NCBI RefSeq assembly: GCF_003264365.1
Contig: NZ_PYAK01000008.1
Span: 1-64,000 of the forward strand
Direction of reading: 5' to 3'
DNA length: 64,000 bases
Source: Micromonospora noduli
GTDB taxonomy: Bacteria > Actinomycetota > Actinomycetes > Mycobacteriales > Micromonosporaceae
The translations under genes and the position numbers were made by a program. The notes beneath the pieces are model-generated. The model was not told the origin of the DNA. It made no database searches and saw only the letters and a program-made list of their open reading frames with translations. Shown piece after piece: positions 52,118 through 60,954 of this stretch (positions are counted from its first letter, which is position 1; each line of letters opens with the position of its first letter).

Positions 52118-53182
52118 TTAGTGCTTGTTGTCCTGCTCCGGGTGAGCGAAGTTGAGGTGCTCCGGAGGCAGCGGGAAGGTCACGTCGTCGCCGAACGGCG
52201 ACGGCGCGGCGGCCCGGTCGAAGGTGAGCTCGGTCAGCGGCAGCTTGCCCCGGTCGTCGACCGCCGGCGCGGTCGGGTGGGGCACCTCCCGGTGCCAGTT
52301 GACGCCGCTCTGCGCCTGCGCCTCAGCCCGCGAGTCGTGGGAGCCACCCGCGTGCGAGTGCAACCCACCCCGGGCGGAGCCCGGCGTCGCCGAGCCCTGA
52401 CGGGCGGTGGTCACGCTGGTCTGGGGCGTCTCGCCCCGACGGAAGATCTTGCTACCAAGCCACACAAGGGGATCGTACCTGCGGTCGACGACCCGTTCCT
52501 TCATGGGGATGATCCCGTTGTCGGTGATCTTGATGTGCTCGGGGCAGACCTCGGTGCAGCACTTGGTGATGTTGCAGAATCCGAGGCCCTGTTCGGCCTG
52601 CGCGTACTCCTTGCGGTCGGTCCGGGCGTCCAGCGGGTGCATGTCCAGCTCGGCCGCCCGGATGAAGTACCGCGGGCCGGAGAACGCCTGCTTGTTCTCC
52701 TCGTGATCGCGGATCACGTGGCAGACGGTCTGGCACAGGAAGCACTCGATGCACTTGCGGAACTCCTGCGAGCGCTCCACGTCGACCTGCTGCATCCGGT
52801 AGTCACCCGGGGCCACGTCCGCCGGAGGGGCGAACGCCGGGGTCTCCCGTGCCTTCTCGTAGTTGAACGAGACGTCGGTGACCAGGTCCCGGATGACCGG
52901 GAAGGTACGCAGCGGGGTGACCGTGACGGTCTCGTCGTCGCCGAAGGTCGACATCCGCGTCATGCAACCCAGCCGCGGCTTGCCGTTGATCTCCATGGAG
53001 CAGGAGCCGCACTTGCCGGCCTTGCAGTTCCACCGGCAGGCCAGATCGGGCGCGTCGGTGGCCTGCAGGCGGTGGATGACGTCGAGGACGACCTCGCCCT
53101 CGTTCACCTCCACCATGTAGTCCTGGAGGTCACCGCCACTCTCGTCGCCCCGCCAGATCCGGAACTGACGCTTCCCGCTCAT
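52118..53182 (-). CDS. sdhB: Succinate dehydrogenase iron-sulfur subunit with C-terminal extension
   Basis: A 354-residue SdhB, about 100 residues longer than usual. Ligands are complete: 2Fe-2S Cys49, 53 and 58, with Cys61 in KCGSC, and Cys73 in LGC; 4Fe-4S CIECFLC plus Cys154; 3Fe-4S Cys203 and the CCTEVCP block. The canonical fold ends near residue 250. Residues 250-354 are Pro/Ser/His/Ala-rich without a recognisable domain. ATG at 53180-53182 overlaps the sdhA stop. Last gene of sdhCAB. Confidence 0.93.
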   Translation of the reverse strand: MSGKRQFRIWRGDESGGDLQDYMVEVNEGEVVLDVIHRLQATDAPDLACRWNCKAGKCGSCSMEINGKPRLGCMTRMSTFGDDETVTVTPLRTFPVIRDLVTDVSFNYEKARETPAFAPPADVAPGDYRMQQVDVERSQEFRKCIECFLCQTVCHVIRDHEENKQAFSGPRYFIRAAELDMHPLDARTDRKEYAQAEQGLGFCNITKCCTEVCPEHIKITDNGIIPMKERVVDRRYDPLVWLGSKIFRRGETPQTSVTTARQGSATPGSARGGLHSHAGGSHDSRAEAQAQSGVNWHREVPHPTAPAVDDRGKLPLTELTFDRAAAPSPFGDDVTFPLPPEHLNFAHPEQDNKH

Positions 53183-55107
53183 CGGTTGTCCGCCTCTCCA
53201 GCGTCGGCAACGAGGGCGTCGAAGTCGGCGAGCTCCTCGTCGGTGAGGTACTTGGCCAGCTCGGCCCGGTCGAAGAGGCCGATCAGCTCCGGCCGCATCT
53301 TCGGCAGCGGCTTGCGGGTCAGCTGCACGGTGTCGCCGTCCAGCGCGCAGACCAGGTTGACCTGCCGCCACTTTGGCTCCATCGCCGGGTAGTCCTCCCG
53401 GGTGTGCCCGCCGCGCGACTCCTGCCGCTCCAGCGCCGCCTTCGCGGTGCACTCCGAGACCACCAGCATGTTGCGCAGATCCAGGGCCAGGTGCCAGCCC
53501 GGGTTGTAGCGTCGGCCGCCGGCCGCGCTCACCTTGGCCACCCGCTCACGCAGCTCGGCGAGCCGGACCAACGCGTCGGCCAGCTCACCCTCCCTGCGGA
53601 TGATGCCCACCAGGTCACCCATGACCGCCTGGAGGTCCTGCTGAAGGGTGTACGGGTTCTCGCCGGTGTCCCGTTGCAGCGGCGCGAGGGCGGTCTCCAC
53701 GGCCGCCTCGACCTCGTGCACGGCCACCTTCGGCCGGGCGGTCAGCCCGTCGGCGTAGCTGGCCGCGTGCCCGCCCGCCCGCTTGCCGAAGACCAGCAGG
53801 TCGGACAGGGAGTTACCACCGAGTCGGTTGGAGCCGTGCATGCCACCGGAGACCTCACCGGCGGCGAACAGCCCGCGTACGTGGCCGAAGGCGGCACCCG
53901 AATCCGGGTCAACCTCGACACCGCCCATCACGTAGTGACAGGTCGGGCCGACCTCCATCGGCTCGGCCGTGATGTCGACGTCGGCCAACTCCTTGAACTG
54001 GTGGTACATCGACGGCAGTCGACGGCGGATCTCGTCGGCCGAACGTCGGCTTGCGATGTCCAGGAAGACACCTCCGGCGGGGGAGCCCCGGCCGGCCTTA
54101 ACCTCGCTGTTGATGGCGCGGGCCACCTCGTCGCGGGGCAGCAGCTCCGGTGGACGCCGGTTGTTGTCCGGGTCGGTGTACCAGCGGTCCGCCTCCTCCT
54201 CGGTCTCCGCGTACTGCTTGCGGAAGACGTCGGGGACGTAGTCGAACATGAACCGCTTGCCTTCGGAGTTCTTCAGGACGCCACCGTCACCACGCACCGA
54301 CTCGGTGACCAGGATGCCCTTCACCGAGGGCGGCCAGACCATGCCGGTCGGGTGGAACTGGAGGAACTCCATGTTGATCAGCGTCGCCCCGGCCCGCAGC
54401 GCCAGCGCGTGCCCGTCCCCGGTGTACTCCCAGGAGTTCGAGGTGACCTTGTAGGAGCGCCCGACGCCGCCGGTGGCCAGCACGACCGCCGGCGCCTCGA
54501 AGAGGATGAACTCGCCCGACTCGCGGTAGTAGCCGAACGCGCCGGCCACCCGGTCGCCGTCGAGCAGCAGCTCGGTGATGGTCGTCTCGGAAAACACCCT
54601 GATCCGGGCGTCGTACGAGCCGAACTCCCGCTGGTCCTCCTGCTGGAGCGAGACGATCTTCTGCTGGAGGGTGCGGATCAGCTCCAGGCCGGTCCGGTCG
54701 CCCACGTGCGCCAGGCGCGGGTACTCGTGGCCACCGAAGTTGCGCTGCGAGATCTTGCCGTCCTTGGTGCGGTCGAAGAGCGCACCGTACGTCTCCAGCT
54801 CCCAGATCCGCTGCGGCGACTCCTTCGCGTGCAGCTCGGCCATCCGGAAGTTGTTGAGGAACTTGCCGCCACGCATGGTGTCGCGGAAGTGCACCTGCCA
54901 GTTGTCCCGGCTGTTCACATTGCCCATCGCGGCGGCCGCGCCGCCCTCGGCCATCACCGTGTGCGCCTTGCCGAACAGCGACTTGGAGATGATCGCGGTC
55001 TTCTTGCCGGCCAGCCGGGCCTCGATCGCCGCGCGCAGACCGGCGCCGCCGGCCCCGATGACGACGACGTCGTAGTGGTGTCGTTCGATGCGAGTGGTTG
55101 TGGTCAT
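53179..55107 (-). CDS. sdhA: Succinate dehydrogenase flavoprotein subunit
   Basis: A 642-residue flavoprotein. It has the FAD motif VIGAGGAGLRAA, His49 for covalent FAD in SLFGKAHTVMAEGG, LVLATGGVGRSY-like ATGGVG, HPTGM, and the active-site RSADEIRRRLP region with further Arg/His motifs (THYVMGG-like CHYVMGGVEV and SGGMHGSNRLGGNSL). It takes electrons from succinate to FAD and on to SdhB. The four-base overlap with sdhB and the 12-bp gap from sdhC show an operon. Confidence 0.96.
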   Translation of the reverse strand: MTTTTRIERHHYDVVVIGAGGAGLRAAIEARLAGKKTAIISKSLFGKAHTVMAEGGAAAAMGNVNSRDNWQVHFRDTMRGGKFLNNFRMAELHAKESPQRIWELETYGALFDRTKDGKISQRNFGGHEYPRLAHVGDRTGLELIRTLQQKIVSLQQEDQREFGSYDARIRVFSETTITELLLDGDRVAGAFGYYRESGEFILFEAPAVVLATGGVGRSYKVTSNSWEYTGDGHALALRAGATLINMEFLQFHPTGMVWPPSVKGILVTESVRGDGGVLKNSEGKRFMFDYVPDVFRKQYAETEEEADRWYTDPDNNRRPPELLPRDEVARAINSEVKAGRGSPAGGVFLDIASRRSADEIRRRLPSMYHQFKELADVDITAEPMEVGPTCHYVMGGVEVDPDSGAAFGHVRGLFAAGEVSGGMHGSNRLGGNSLSDLLVFGKRAGGHAASYADGLTARPKVAVHEVEAAVETALAPLQRDTGENPYTLQQDLQAVMGDLVGIIRREGELADALVRLAELRERVAKVSAAGGRRYNPGWHLALDLRNMLVVSECTAKAALERQESRGGHTREDYPAMEPKWRQVNLVCALDGDTVQLTRKPLPKMRPELIGLFDRAELAKYLTDEELADFDALVADAGEADNR

Positions 55108-55119
55108 GTCAGGGGCCCT

Positions 55120-55926
55120 TTAGTTGATGAACCGCAGGTCGGAGAACCAGCCGGCCGCGAGCGCCATGATGTAGAAGTCGGCCAGCGCCAGGGTGCCGAG
55201 GGTGATCCAGGCGAGCTGCATGTGCCGGACGTTCAACGCCGAGACGAAGGTCCAGGCCTTGTACCGCACCGGGTGCTTGGAGAAGTGCTTGAGCCGGCCG
55301 CCGATGATGTGTCGGCAGGAGTGGCAGGAGATCGTGTACGCCCAGAGCATCACCACGTTGAGCAGCAGGATGATGTTGCCCAGCCCGAAGCCGAAGCCCT
55401 TCGGCGAGTGGAAGGCGAGGATCGCGTCCCAGGTGTTGATCAGCGAGATGATCGCGGCGGCGTAGAAGAAGTAGCGGTGCAGGTTCTGCCCGAGCAGCGG
55501 GAAACGGGTCTCACCGCCGTACTCCTTGTGACCGTCCGGGACCGCGCAGGCCGGTGGCGACAGCCAGAACGACCGGTAGTAGGCCTTGCGGTAGTAGTAG
55601 CAGGTGAGCCGGAACAGCAGCAGGAACGGCAGGGTCAGCGCGGCGTCCGGGATGATCCACCAGCCGGGCAGGAACCGGCCGAAGTGCGAGGCTTCCTCGA
55701 CACACCGGTCGGTCACGCACGGGGAGTAGAACGGGGTCAGGTAGTGGAACTGGTCCACCCAGTACCACTTGTGCATGAAGACCCGGACGGTCGCGTACGC
55801 GACCCAGGCGCTGAGCCCGATCACGGTGATCAGCGGGGCGAACCACCATCGGTCGGTACGCAACGTCTTCGCCGCGATGGCGGCGCGCGCCCGCGCCCCC
55901 CTCGGCCTCGTTGCCGTTGAAGTCAT
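55120..55926 (-). CDS. sdhC: Succinate dehydrogenase membrane anchor, five-helix single-subunit type
   Basis: A 268-residue membrane protein with about five helices. The heme-type His residues lie in SLNTWDAI-adjacent NLHRYFFYAAAII and AYTISCHSCRHIIGG. A large external loop has two Cys (SPCVTDRCVEE). The single-subunit anchor replaces separate SdhC/SdhD, as in the mycobacterial Sdh1 type. ATG at 55924-55926; the upstream codons are low-complexity. First gene of the operon. Confidence 0.9.
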   Translation of the reverse strand: MTSTATRPRGARARAAIAAKTLRTDRWWFAPLITVIGLSAWVAYATVRVFMHKWYWVDQFHYLTPFYSPCVTDRCVEEASHFGRFLPGWWIIPDAALTLPFLLLFRLTCYYYRKAYYRSFWLSPPACAVPDGHKEYGGETRFPLLGQNLHRYFFYAAAIISLINTWDAILAFHSPKGFGFGLGNIILLLNVVMLWAYTISCHSCRHIIGGRLKHFSKHPVRYKAWTFVSALNVRHMQLAWITLGTLALADFYIMALAAGWFSDLRFIN

Positions 55927-56171
55927 TCGAGTCGTCTCCTCGACGGGCCCGTACGGGCGGGCTGGTCTCTCTCCGGTCGGCACGCGGACCGGCGAACCCG
56001 CACCCGCTGCCACGTCATGCGCACACCAACGACCACGCCGGATCGACCGACGCAGCTAAGTGACACACGTTACGCCGATCTCTGCGAGCCGTCCGCGCAA
56101 GGGAGTGTCCCGTGTGTCTGGCCTGCGGAAAAGCCCTCGACACGCCGGTTTGGCGCCTGCGGTCGAGAACG

Positions 56172-57578
56172 TCAGCCGGAGGCGCCTCCGGTGAAGTGCC
56201 AGGACGCCAGCCGCAGTGAGGGCGCCGCCCACCAGGCACCGTCCACCCGCTCCGGTTGGCGCACCGCCCGCGCCCCCAGCCCCAGCACCGCCCCCGGCCC
56301 GAGCGCCCGCGGGTACGACTCGGTGAACCGCAGGTCACGGACCGCCCGGACGACAGTGCCGTCCTCGATCAGCCAGACGCCGTTGCGGGTCAACCCGGTG
56401 ACGACGAGGCTCTTCGGGTCGAGCACCCGCGTGTACCAGAGGTCGGTGACCAGCAGCCCTCGGCGTACGCCGGCCACCAACGCGGCGGTGTCCGCGTCGA
56501 CGACAGCCCCGGCCGCCGCGCCGGTGGTGCTCCGGCCCACCGCACTCGCCGGACCCGCCACCGCGCCGGTCAGCCGCAGGTTACGGGGCATCGGGCCCCA
56601 GGTGGCACCCCCCGCGACCGCGTGCCCGGTGGACTCCGCGCCCGCCTCGGCGGCGGTTCGGCGATCGTGCGCCACCGCCCGGGTGGTGCCCGCCTCGACC
56701 AGTGTCAGCGCCCGTCGGCCGGTGCCCTCCGCGTCGAACGGCAACCCGGACCCGCCCAGCGGGTCGTCCACCAGGGTCACCGCCCGGTCGAACTGGGCCG
56801 CGCCCGGCTCGGCGAACGACTGCCGCTCGGCGTAGCGCTTGCCGTTGAAGCCGTAGAAGGACAGGTTCTGCAGGAGGTCCGCCACGGCGGCCGGCTCGAA
56901 CACCACCTCGTAGTGCCCCGGCGGCAGCTCGACCGGGTCGGCCGCCGCCTGCGCCTTCGCGGCCGCCTGCGCGCCCAACTCGGCGCCGTCGACGTCGGAC
57001 AGCCGGTCGGTGCTGCGCCGGGCCACCCCGTCCGCGCCATCACGGCGGGCGATGCCGTCCATCGCAGCCTCCACCGAGCGGCCGTACGCCGAGTGCCCGG
57101 CCGAGTTGGCGAACGCCGACGAGCGGTGCGCGGTGCGGCAGTAACCGGCGGTGCTGAGGCCCCCGGCGGCGGCCACGAACGCCCCCACCCGATCGGCCCG
57201 CTGATCCGGCTCGGCGTGCGCGGTGGCCTCGTCGACGGGCGGGGCGTCCGGCATGGGCATGGGCGGGGTCAGCCCCGGCCAACCCGGGTCGGGCGGGCAG
57301 AGCCGGGCCGCAGTCAGGGTGCGCTCCACCAGGGCGGACAACCCGTCGGCGGTGACCACGCTGCCGCCACCGGCAGCCGTCCGACCGTCGACGTGCACCC
57401 GCAGCCGGACCCCGACAGTGGACTCGGAGACGTTCTGGTGGATGCCCGAGTTGGCGAACCGGGTCAGCGCCAGGTCCGCCCGCGTCACCACCGCCTCGGC
57501 CTGCGCGGCCGGCCCGCCAAGACGCCGAACCAGCTCCACGACCTGCCCGGCCAGCTCCAACTCCGTCTGCCCGCTCAT
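56172..57578 (-). CDS. TldE/PmbA-like subunit
   Basis: A 468-residue member of the TldD/PmbA family, the subunit without the zinc motif. It shows the N-terminal GVRLRVHVDGRTAAGG, the central VFEPAAVADLLQNL, and a C-terminal Gly-rich barrel (DLWYTRVLDPKSLVVTGLTR). It is encoded next to TldD and should form the heteromeric protease with it. Such proteases degrade unfolded peptides or process RiPP precursors, and no RiPP cluster is seen here. Confidence 0.88.
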   Translation of the reverse strand: MSGQTELELAGQVVELVRRLGGPAAQAEAVVTRADLALTRFANSGIHQNVSESTVGVRLRVHVDGRTAAGGGSVVTADGLSALVERTLTAARLCPPDPGWPGLTPPMPMPDAPPVDEATAHAEPDQRADRVGAFVAAAGGLSTAGYCRTAHRSSAFANSAGHSAYGRSVEAAMDGIARRDGADGVARRSTDRLSDVDGAELGAQAAAKAQAAADPVELPPGHYEVVFEPAAVADLLQNLSFYGFNGKRYAERQSFAEPGAAQFDRAVTLVDDPLGGSGLPFDAEGTGRRALTLVEAGTTRAVAHDRRTAAEAGAESTGHAVAGGATWGPMPRNLRLTGAVAGPASAVGRSTTGAAAGAVVDADTAALVAGVRRGLLVTDLWYTRVLDPKSLVVTGLTRNGVWLIEDGTVVRAVRDLRFTESYPRALGPGAVLGLGARAVRQPERVDGAWWAAPSLRLASWHFTGGASG

Positions 57579-57702
57579 GCCGAGCCACCTTTCGTTCGCG
57601 ACTGCGGGGCTCGCAAACCCGGCTCACTCCTCGCGCTCACGCCGAGCCGCCTTTCGTTCGCGACTGCGGGGCTCGCAAACCCGGCTCACTCCTCGCGCTC
57701 AC
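57579..57702. repeat. 62-bp tandem duplication between tldD and tldE
   Basis: Two copies (57579-57640 and 57641-57702) differ at a single base. Each contains TTTCGTTCGCGACTGCGGGG and CTCGCAAACCCGGCTCACTC. The second copy includes the stop of tldD; the first abuts the tldE ATG. The duplicated unit carries the coding-end/ribosome-site segment (GAGCGCGAGGAGTGAGCCGG on the minus strand), so it may change coupling between the genes. A third GCCGAG follows. Confidence 0.88.
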
Positions 57703-59135
57703 GCCGAGACCCCCACCCGGACGTTGCGGAACCGGGCCGGCGCGGCCGGGTGGCCGGTGTGCCCGACCTGGCCGGGTTGGCCCTTGCCGCAGTTGGGCGT
57801 GCCCCAGGAGACCGTCTCGCTGGAGAGCATGTCCATCGAGCGCCAGAACAGCGGACCGATCCCGGTGTACGTGGGGTTGCGCAGCATCCGCCCCCGCCGC
57901 CCCTTCTTGATCTCCCAGCCGACCTCGCAGCCGAACTGGAAGTTGAGCCGCTTGTCGTCGATCGACCAGGACCGGTTGAGGTCCATCAACACGCCGTCGT
58001 CGGTAGCCGCGATGATCTCCTCCAGCGTGTGTGGGCCGGGTTCCAGGCCGACGTTGGTCATCCGCACCATCGGCAGCCGGGCCCACCCGTCGGCCCGTAC
58101 GCTGCCGCCGTAGTCCAGGTTTGCCATCGCGGCGGAATCCCGGCCGGCGAGCACACCCACCCAGCGACCGTCGCGGACCGCGTCCCGCTTGACCGCCGGG
58201 GAGCCCTCGTCGTCGAAACCGAAGCTGCCCAGAGCACCCGGGATGGTCGGGTCGATGGTGATGTTCATCAGCTCCGAGCCGTAACGCAGCGAGCCGAGCT
58301 GGGCCAGGTCCAGCCAGGACGTGCCGGCGAACGCCGCCTCCCAGCCGAGGATCCGGTCCAGTTCGATGGCGTGCCCGACCGACTCGTGGATCTGCAGGGC
58401 CAACTGCTCGCCGCCGAGGATCAGATCGGTCTCGCCGGCCGGGCAGGGCGGCGCGGTGAGCAGCGCCCGGGACTCCTCGGCGATCTGCGCGGCGTGCGCG
58501 GCCAGATCCAGCGACTCGACCAGCTCCCACCCGGTGGTGCCGTACTGGCCGCGGTAGCTCGGCCAGGACCGGCGCTGCGTCTCGCCGTCACCGATCGAGG
58601 TGGCCGAGATGCCGCCACCGCACTCGCGGATGCGCTGGTCGATCCGGTGGCCCTCGCTGGAGACGAACCACTTCGCGGTGTCCCAGATCTGGTACAGGCC
58701 CTCGGCCAGGTCCGCGCCGTGCTCGGCCATCGTGCGGGTCGCGTCGACCAGCAGATCGCCCTTGTCCGACAGGGGCACCCCGAGCGGATCGATCTGGCAG
58801 CCGGAGGCCCAGCTCGCGGTGACCGCCTGGACCGGCACCAGGTCGACCGGAGGGCCCGGCACCCGCGCGCTCGCCATGGCGGTCCGCGTCGCGCGCCGGC
58901 CGGCGTCGCGGGCGGCGGCATCGGACAGATCGGGTACGGCGTGGAAGCCCCAACTCGCCCCGACCAACGCTCGGACCCCGAGCCCGATGCTCTCGTCCTG
59001 CGTCAGCTCCTCCACGTCACCGTTGCGCGCCGTCATCGACTCGTAGCGGCGGTGCATCACCCGGGCGTCGGCGTACCGCGCGCCCGCGTCGAGGGCGGCC
59101 TGGACGGCGGCGGCGGCCGCGTCGAACTCGGTCAT
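57699..59135 (-). CDS. TldD-like zinc metalloprotease subunit
   Basis: A 478-residue protease subunit. The zinc site HESVGHAIELDR matches HExxxH, and a Cys ligand lies in TPNCGKGQPG. The N-terminal GVRALVGASWGF and a C-terminal Gly-rich barrel complete the fold. It acts with the TldE-like subunit in the cytoplasm. The duplicated 62-bp unit spans its stop codon. Confidence 0.9.
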   Translation of the reverse strand: MTEFDAAAAAVQAALDAGARYADARVMHRRYESMTARNGDVEELTQDESIGLGVRALVGASWGFHAVPDLSDAAARDAGRRATRTAMASARVPGPPVDLVPVQAVTASWASGCQIDPLGVPLSDKGDLLVDATRTMAEHGADLAEGLYQIWDTAKWFVSSEGHRIDQRIRECGGGISATSIGDGETQRRSWPSYRGQYGTTGWELVESLDLAAHAAQIAEESRALLTAPPCPAGETDLILGGEQLALQIHESVGHAIELDRILGWEAAFAGTSWLDLAQLGSLRYGSELMNITIDPTIPGALGSFGFDDEGSPAVKRDAVRDGRWVGVLAGRDSAAMANLDYGGSVRADGWARLPMVRMTNVGLEPGPHTLEEIIAATDDGVLMDLNRSWSIDDKRLNFQFGCEVGWEIKKGRRGRMLRNPTYTGIGPLFWRSMDMLSSETVSWGTPNCGKGQPGQVGHTGHPAAPARFRNVRVGVSA

Positions 59136-59167
59136 GGACCGACCCTAGGCCAGCCGACCGACACCCG

Positions 59168-59284
59168 TCAGGCCAGCAGATCCTCCGGCCGAATGGTGGC
59201 TCGCACCGGCTCCGCCAACTCCAACACCTCGCCGGCCTTGGCCGTCGACCGCTCCACGTAGTGGGAGGGTCCGACTCGGTCCAT
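59168..59284 (-). pseudogene. Possible C-terminal remnant, Uma2-like
   Basis: The frame ending at 59168 encodes VERSTAKAGEVLELAEPV and RATIRPEDLLA, which has the 'GEVLxLxEP...PxxLL' shape of the end of Uma2-family (DUF820) endonuclease-like proteins. No start or core (PD-(D/E)xK) can be found. The call is weak. Confidence 0.3.
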
Positions 59285-59505
59285 GGCACCGCGTGGCCAG
59301 GAATGCCGGCGGGAGTCACCTGCCGAGTGCAGCTCACGCCGGATCGACGAGGTCGCAGCCGACGTGCGAGCACAAGATCGCGCAACATCCTGGTTGTAGT
59401 GGTATCGGCGCGTCGGCGATGCCACTAGATCCTGGTTCGAGCGCGACCTTGGTGGCGGTGGGCGCACCAGACCCCGCTCCTGCTCTCGGGGGCGGTGTCT
59501 GTCGT

Positions 59506-59585
59506 CAAGATCCGCGCAGTATCAGGGATGTTGCTGTCTCTGGCGCGTCGGAGGCAGCAACTTCAGGGAAGGTGCGGAGATCTTG
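59506..59585. repeat. Long imperfect inverted repeat
   Basis: The left arm from CAAGATC (59506-59512) to GTTGCTG (59530-59536) faces the right arm CAGCAAC (59555-59561) to GATCTTG (59579-59585). The outer seven and inner seven bases pair exactly, with a partly matching middle including CAGGGA-type segments. Same general size as the GATCA(A/T)GAGG palindromes but with different sequence, so a separate or diverged family. Confidence 0.65.
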
Positions 59586-59690
59586 GCGCGGGACGCGGGA
59601 CGCGGGACGCGGGGCGCCTGGCGCGGGGCGCCTGGCGCCTGGCGCGGGGCGCGGTGCGTGAGGCGCGGGGGCGCGGGCGTGAGGCGCGAC
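59580..59690. repeat. GC-rich short tandem repeats
   Basis: Successive GCGGGAC-type heptamers followed by GCGCCTGGCGCGGG-type units give a low-complexity tract of about 110 bp. No coding function is apparent. Confidence 0.7.
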
Positions 59691-59838
59691 ATGAATGGGC
59701 GTGGATGGCGAGGTGAGGGGGGTGCGGGGCCGATGCCGACTCGTTACGCTCGGGCCCGCTGACACGTGCCGACTTTGTAGCTTATTTTCACCCTCGGGAC
59801 TTTCCTGTAAGTTCCCTTCGTCACTGAGGGAGGTGGCC

Positions 59839-60954
59839 GTGGACAGCTCGGAACCCTCGCCGTCCGGCGAACCGGACGACCGCCCCGTCGTGCCGGCACA
59901 GCGCTCCGACCAGGACGCCTACCTGCGGGTGCGTGATCTTCGGGTCCGGTTCGACACCGAGGACGGCGTGGTGCGCGCGGTCGACGGGGTGTCGTTCGCC
60001 GTCGAGCGGGGCCGCACCCTCGGCATCGTTGGTGAGTCCGGCTCCGGCAAGAGCGTCACCTCGTTGGCCATTCTCGGCCTGCACGACCCGAAGCGGACCA
60101 CCATCACCGGGGAGATCTCCGTGGGTGGCCGGCAGGTGGTCGGCCTCGCCGACGAGGAGGTACGCCGGCTGCGCGGCCGGGACATGGCGATGATCTTCCA
60201 GGATCCGCTGTCGGCGCTGCACCCGTACTACACGGTGGGCCGGCAGATCGCCGAGGCGTACCGGGTGCACCACCCGAAGGCCAACCGGCGCGAGGCCCGC
60301 CAGCGGGCGGTCGACATGTTGGACCGGGTCGGCATCCCGCAGCCGGCGCGCCGCTTCGACCAGTACCCGCACGAGTTCTCCGGCGGCATGCGCCAACGGG
60401 CGATGATCGCGATGTCCCTGGTCAACGACCCGGCGCTGCTGATCGCCGACGAGCCGACCACCGCGCTGGACGTCACCGTCCAGGCGCAGATCCTGGACCT
60501 GCTCGCCGACCTCCAGGCCGAGTTCCACTCCGCGATCATCCTGATCACCCACGATCTCGGCGTGGTCGGCCAGGTCGCCGACGACGTGCTGGTCATGTAC
60601 GGCGGGCGGGCCGTCGAGCGGGGCAGCGTCGAGCAGGTGCTCCGGGCGCCGCAGCATCCGTACACCTGGGGTCTGCTCTCCAGCGTGCCGTCGCTGCACG
60701 GCGACGCGGACGCGGACCTGGTGCCCATCCCTGGCAACCCGCCCAGCCTGATCAACCTGCCGCCGGGCTGCGCGTTCCACCCCCGCTGCCGGTACGCGGA
60801 CCGCGCCGGCAGCCGCTCCCGCACCGAGGTGCCCGAGCTGCGCCCGGCGGGGGAGGGCGATTCGGCCGGCCATCTGGTCGCCTGTCACCTGAGCGCCGAG
60901 GAGCGCGCCACGTTCTACGCCGAGGACATCGCATCCGTGGGGGTGGCCCGATGA
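59839..60954 (+). CDS. Oligopeptide ABC transporter ATP-binding protein, OppD/DppD type (locus 2)
   Basis: A 371-residue ATPase. It has Walker [10 protein letters not shown]-loop [12 protein letters not shown], signature [10 protein letters not shown], Walker [14 protein letters not shown]-loop [14 protein letters not shown], and the C-terminal oligopeptide domain with [15 protein letters not shown]. That segment has only one internal Cys, so the cluster motif is weaker than in locus 1. GTG at 59839 is preferred, with GGGAGG five bases upstream. First gene of the second opp operon. Confidence 0.92.
   Translation: MDSSEPSPSGEPDDRPVVPAQRSDQDAYLRVRDLRVRFDTEDGVVRAVDGVSFAVERGRTLGIVGESGSGKSVTSLAILGLHDPKRTTITGEISVGGRQVVGLADEEVRRLRGRDMAMIFQDPLSALHPYYTVGRQIAEAYRVHHPKANRREARQRAVDMLDRVGIPQPARRFDQYPHEFSGGMRQRAMIAMSLVNDPALLIADEPTTALDVTVQAQILDLLADLQAEFHSAIILITHDLGVVGQVADDVLVMYGGRAVERGSVEQVLRAPQHPYTWGLLSSVPSLHGDADADLVPIPGNPPSLINLPPGCAFHPRCRYADRAGSRSRTEVPELRPAGEGDSAGHLVACHLSAEERATFYAEDIASVGVAR

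Larger units (their letters stand above)
59136..59838. other. Gene-poor stretch with decayed elements before the second opp operon
   Basis: About 700 bp without a convincing complete gene. It holds a possible 3' remnant of a minus-strand gene (59168-59284), an 11-bp imperfect hairpin (TAGTGGTATCG 59397-59407 with CGATGCCACTA 59417-59427) flanked by direct repeats ATCCTGGTT, a long imperfect inverted repeat (59506-59585), a GC-rich short-repeat tract (59580-59690), and an AT-richer patch (59773-59815) that probably contains the promoter of the following operon. Confidence 0.55.

Noticed and set aside
56172-59135. RiPP (microcin-type) maturation locus with TldD/TldE
   Set aside because: TldD/E can mature RiPPs, but no precursor peptide or modifying enzyme is adjacent; these genes are widely conserved housekeeping proteases in actinobacteria.
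56256-59261. 1001-codon open frame antisense to tldD/tldE
   Set aside because: Longest open frame in the window, but fully opposite to two genes with zinc and barrel motifs; no domain is recognisable.
59341-59460. Possible tRNA around GGTATCGGCG...CTGGTTCGAGCG
   Set aside because: GGTTCGA resembles a T-loop, but no acceptor stem, D-arm or anticodon arm can be formed at the right distances.
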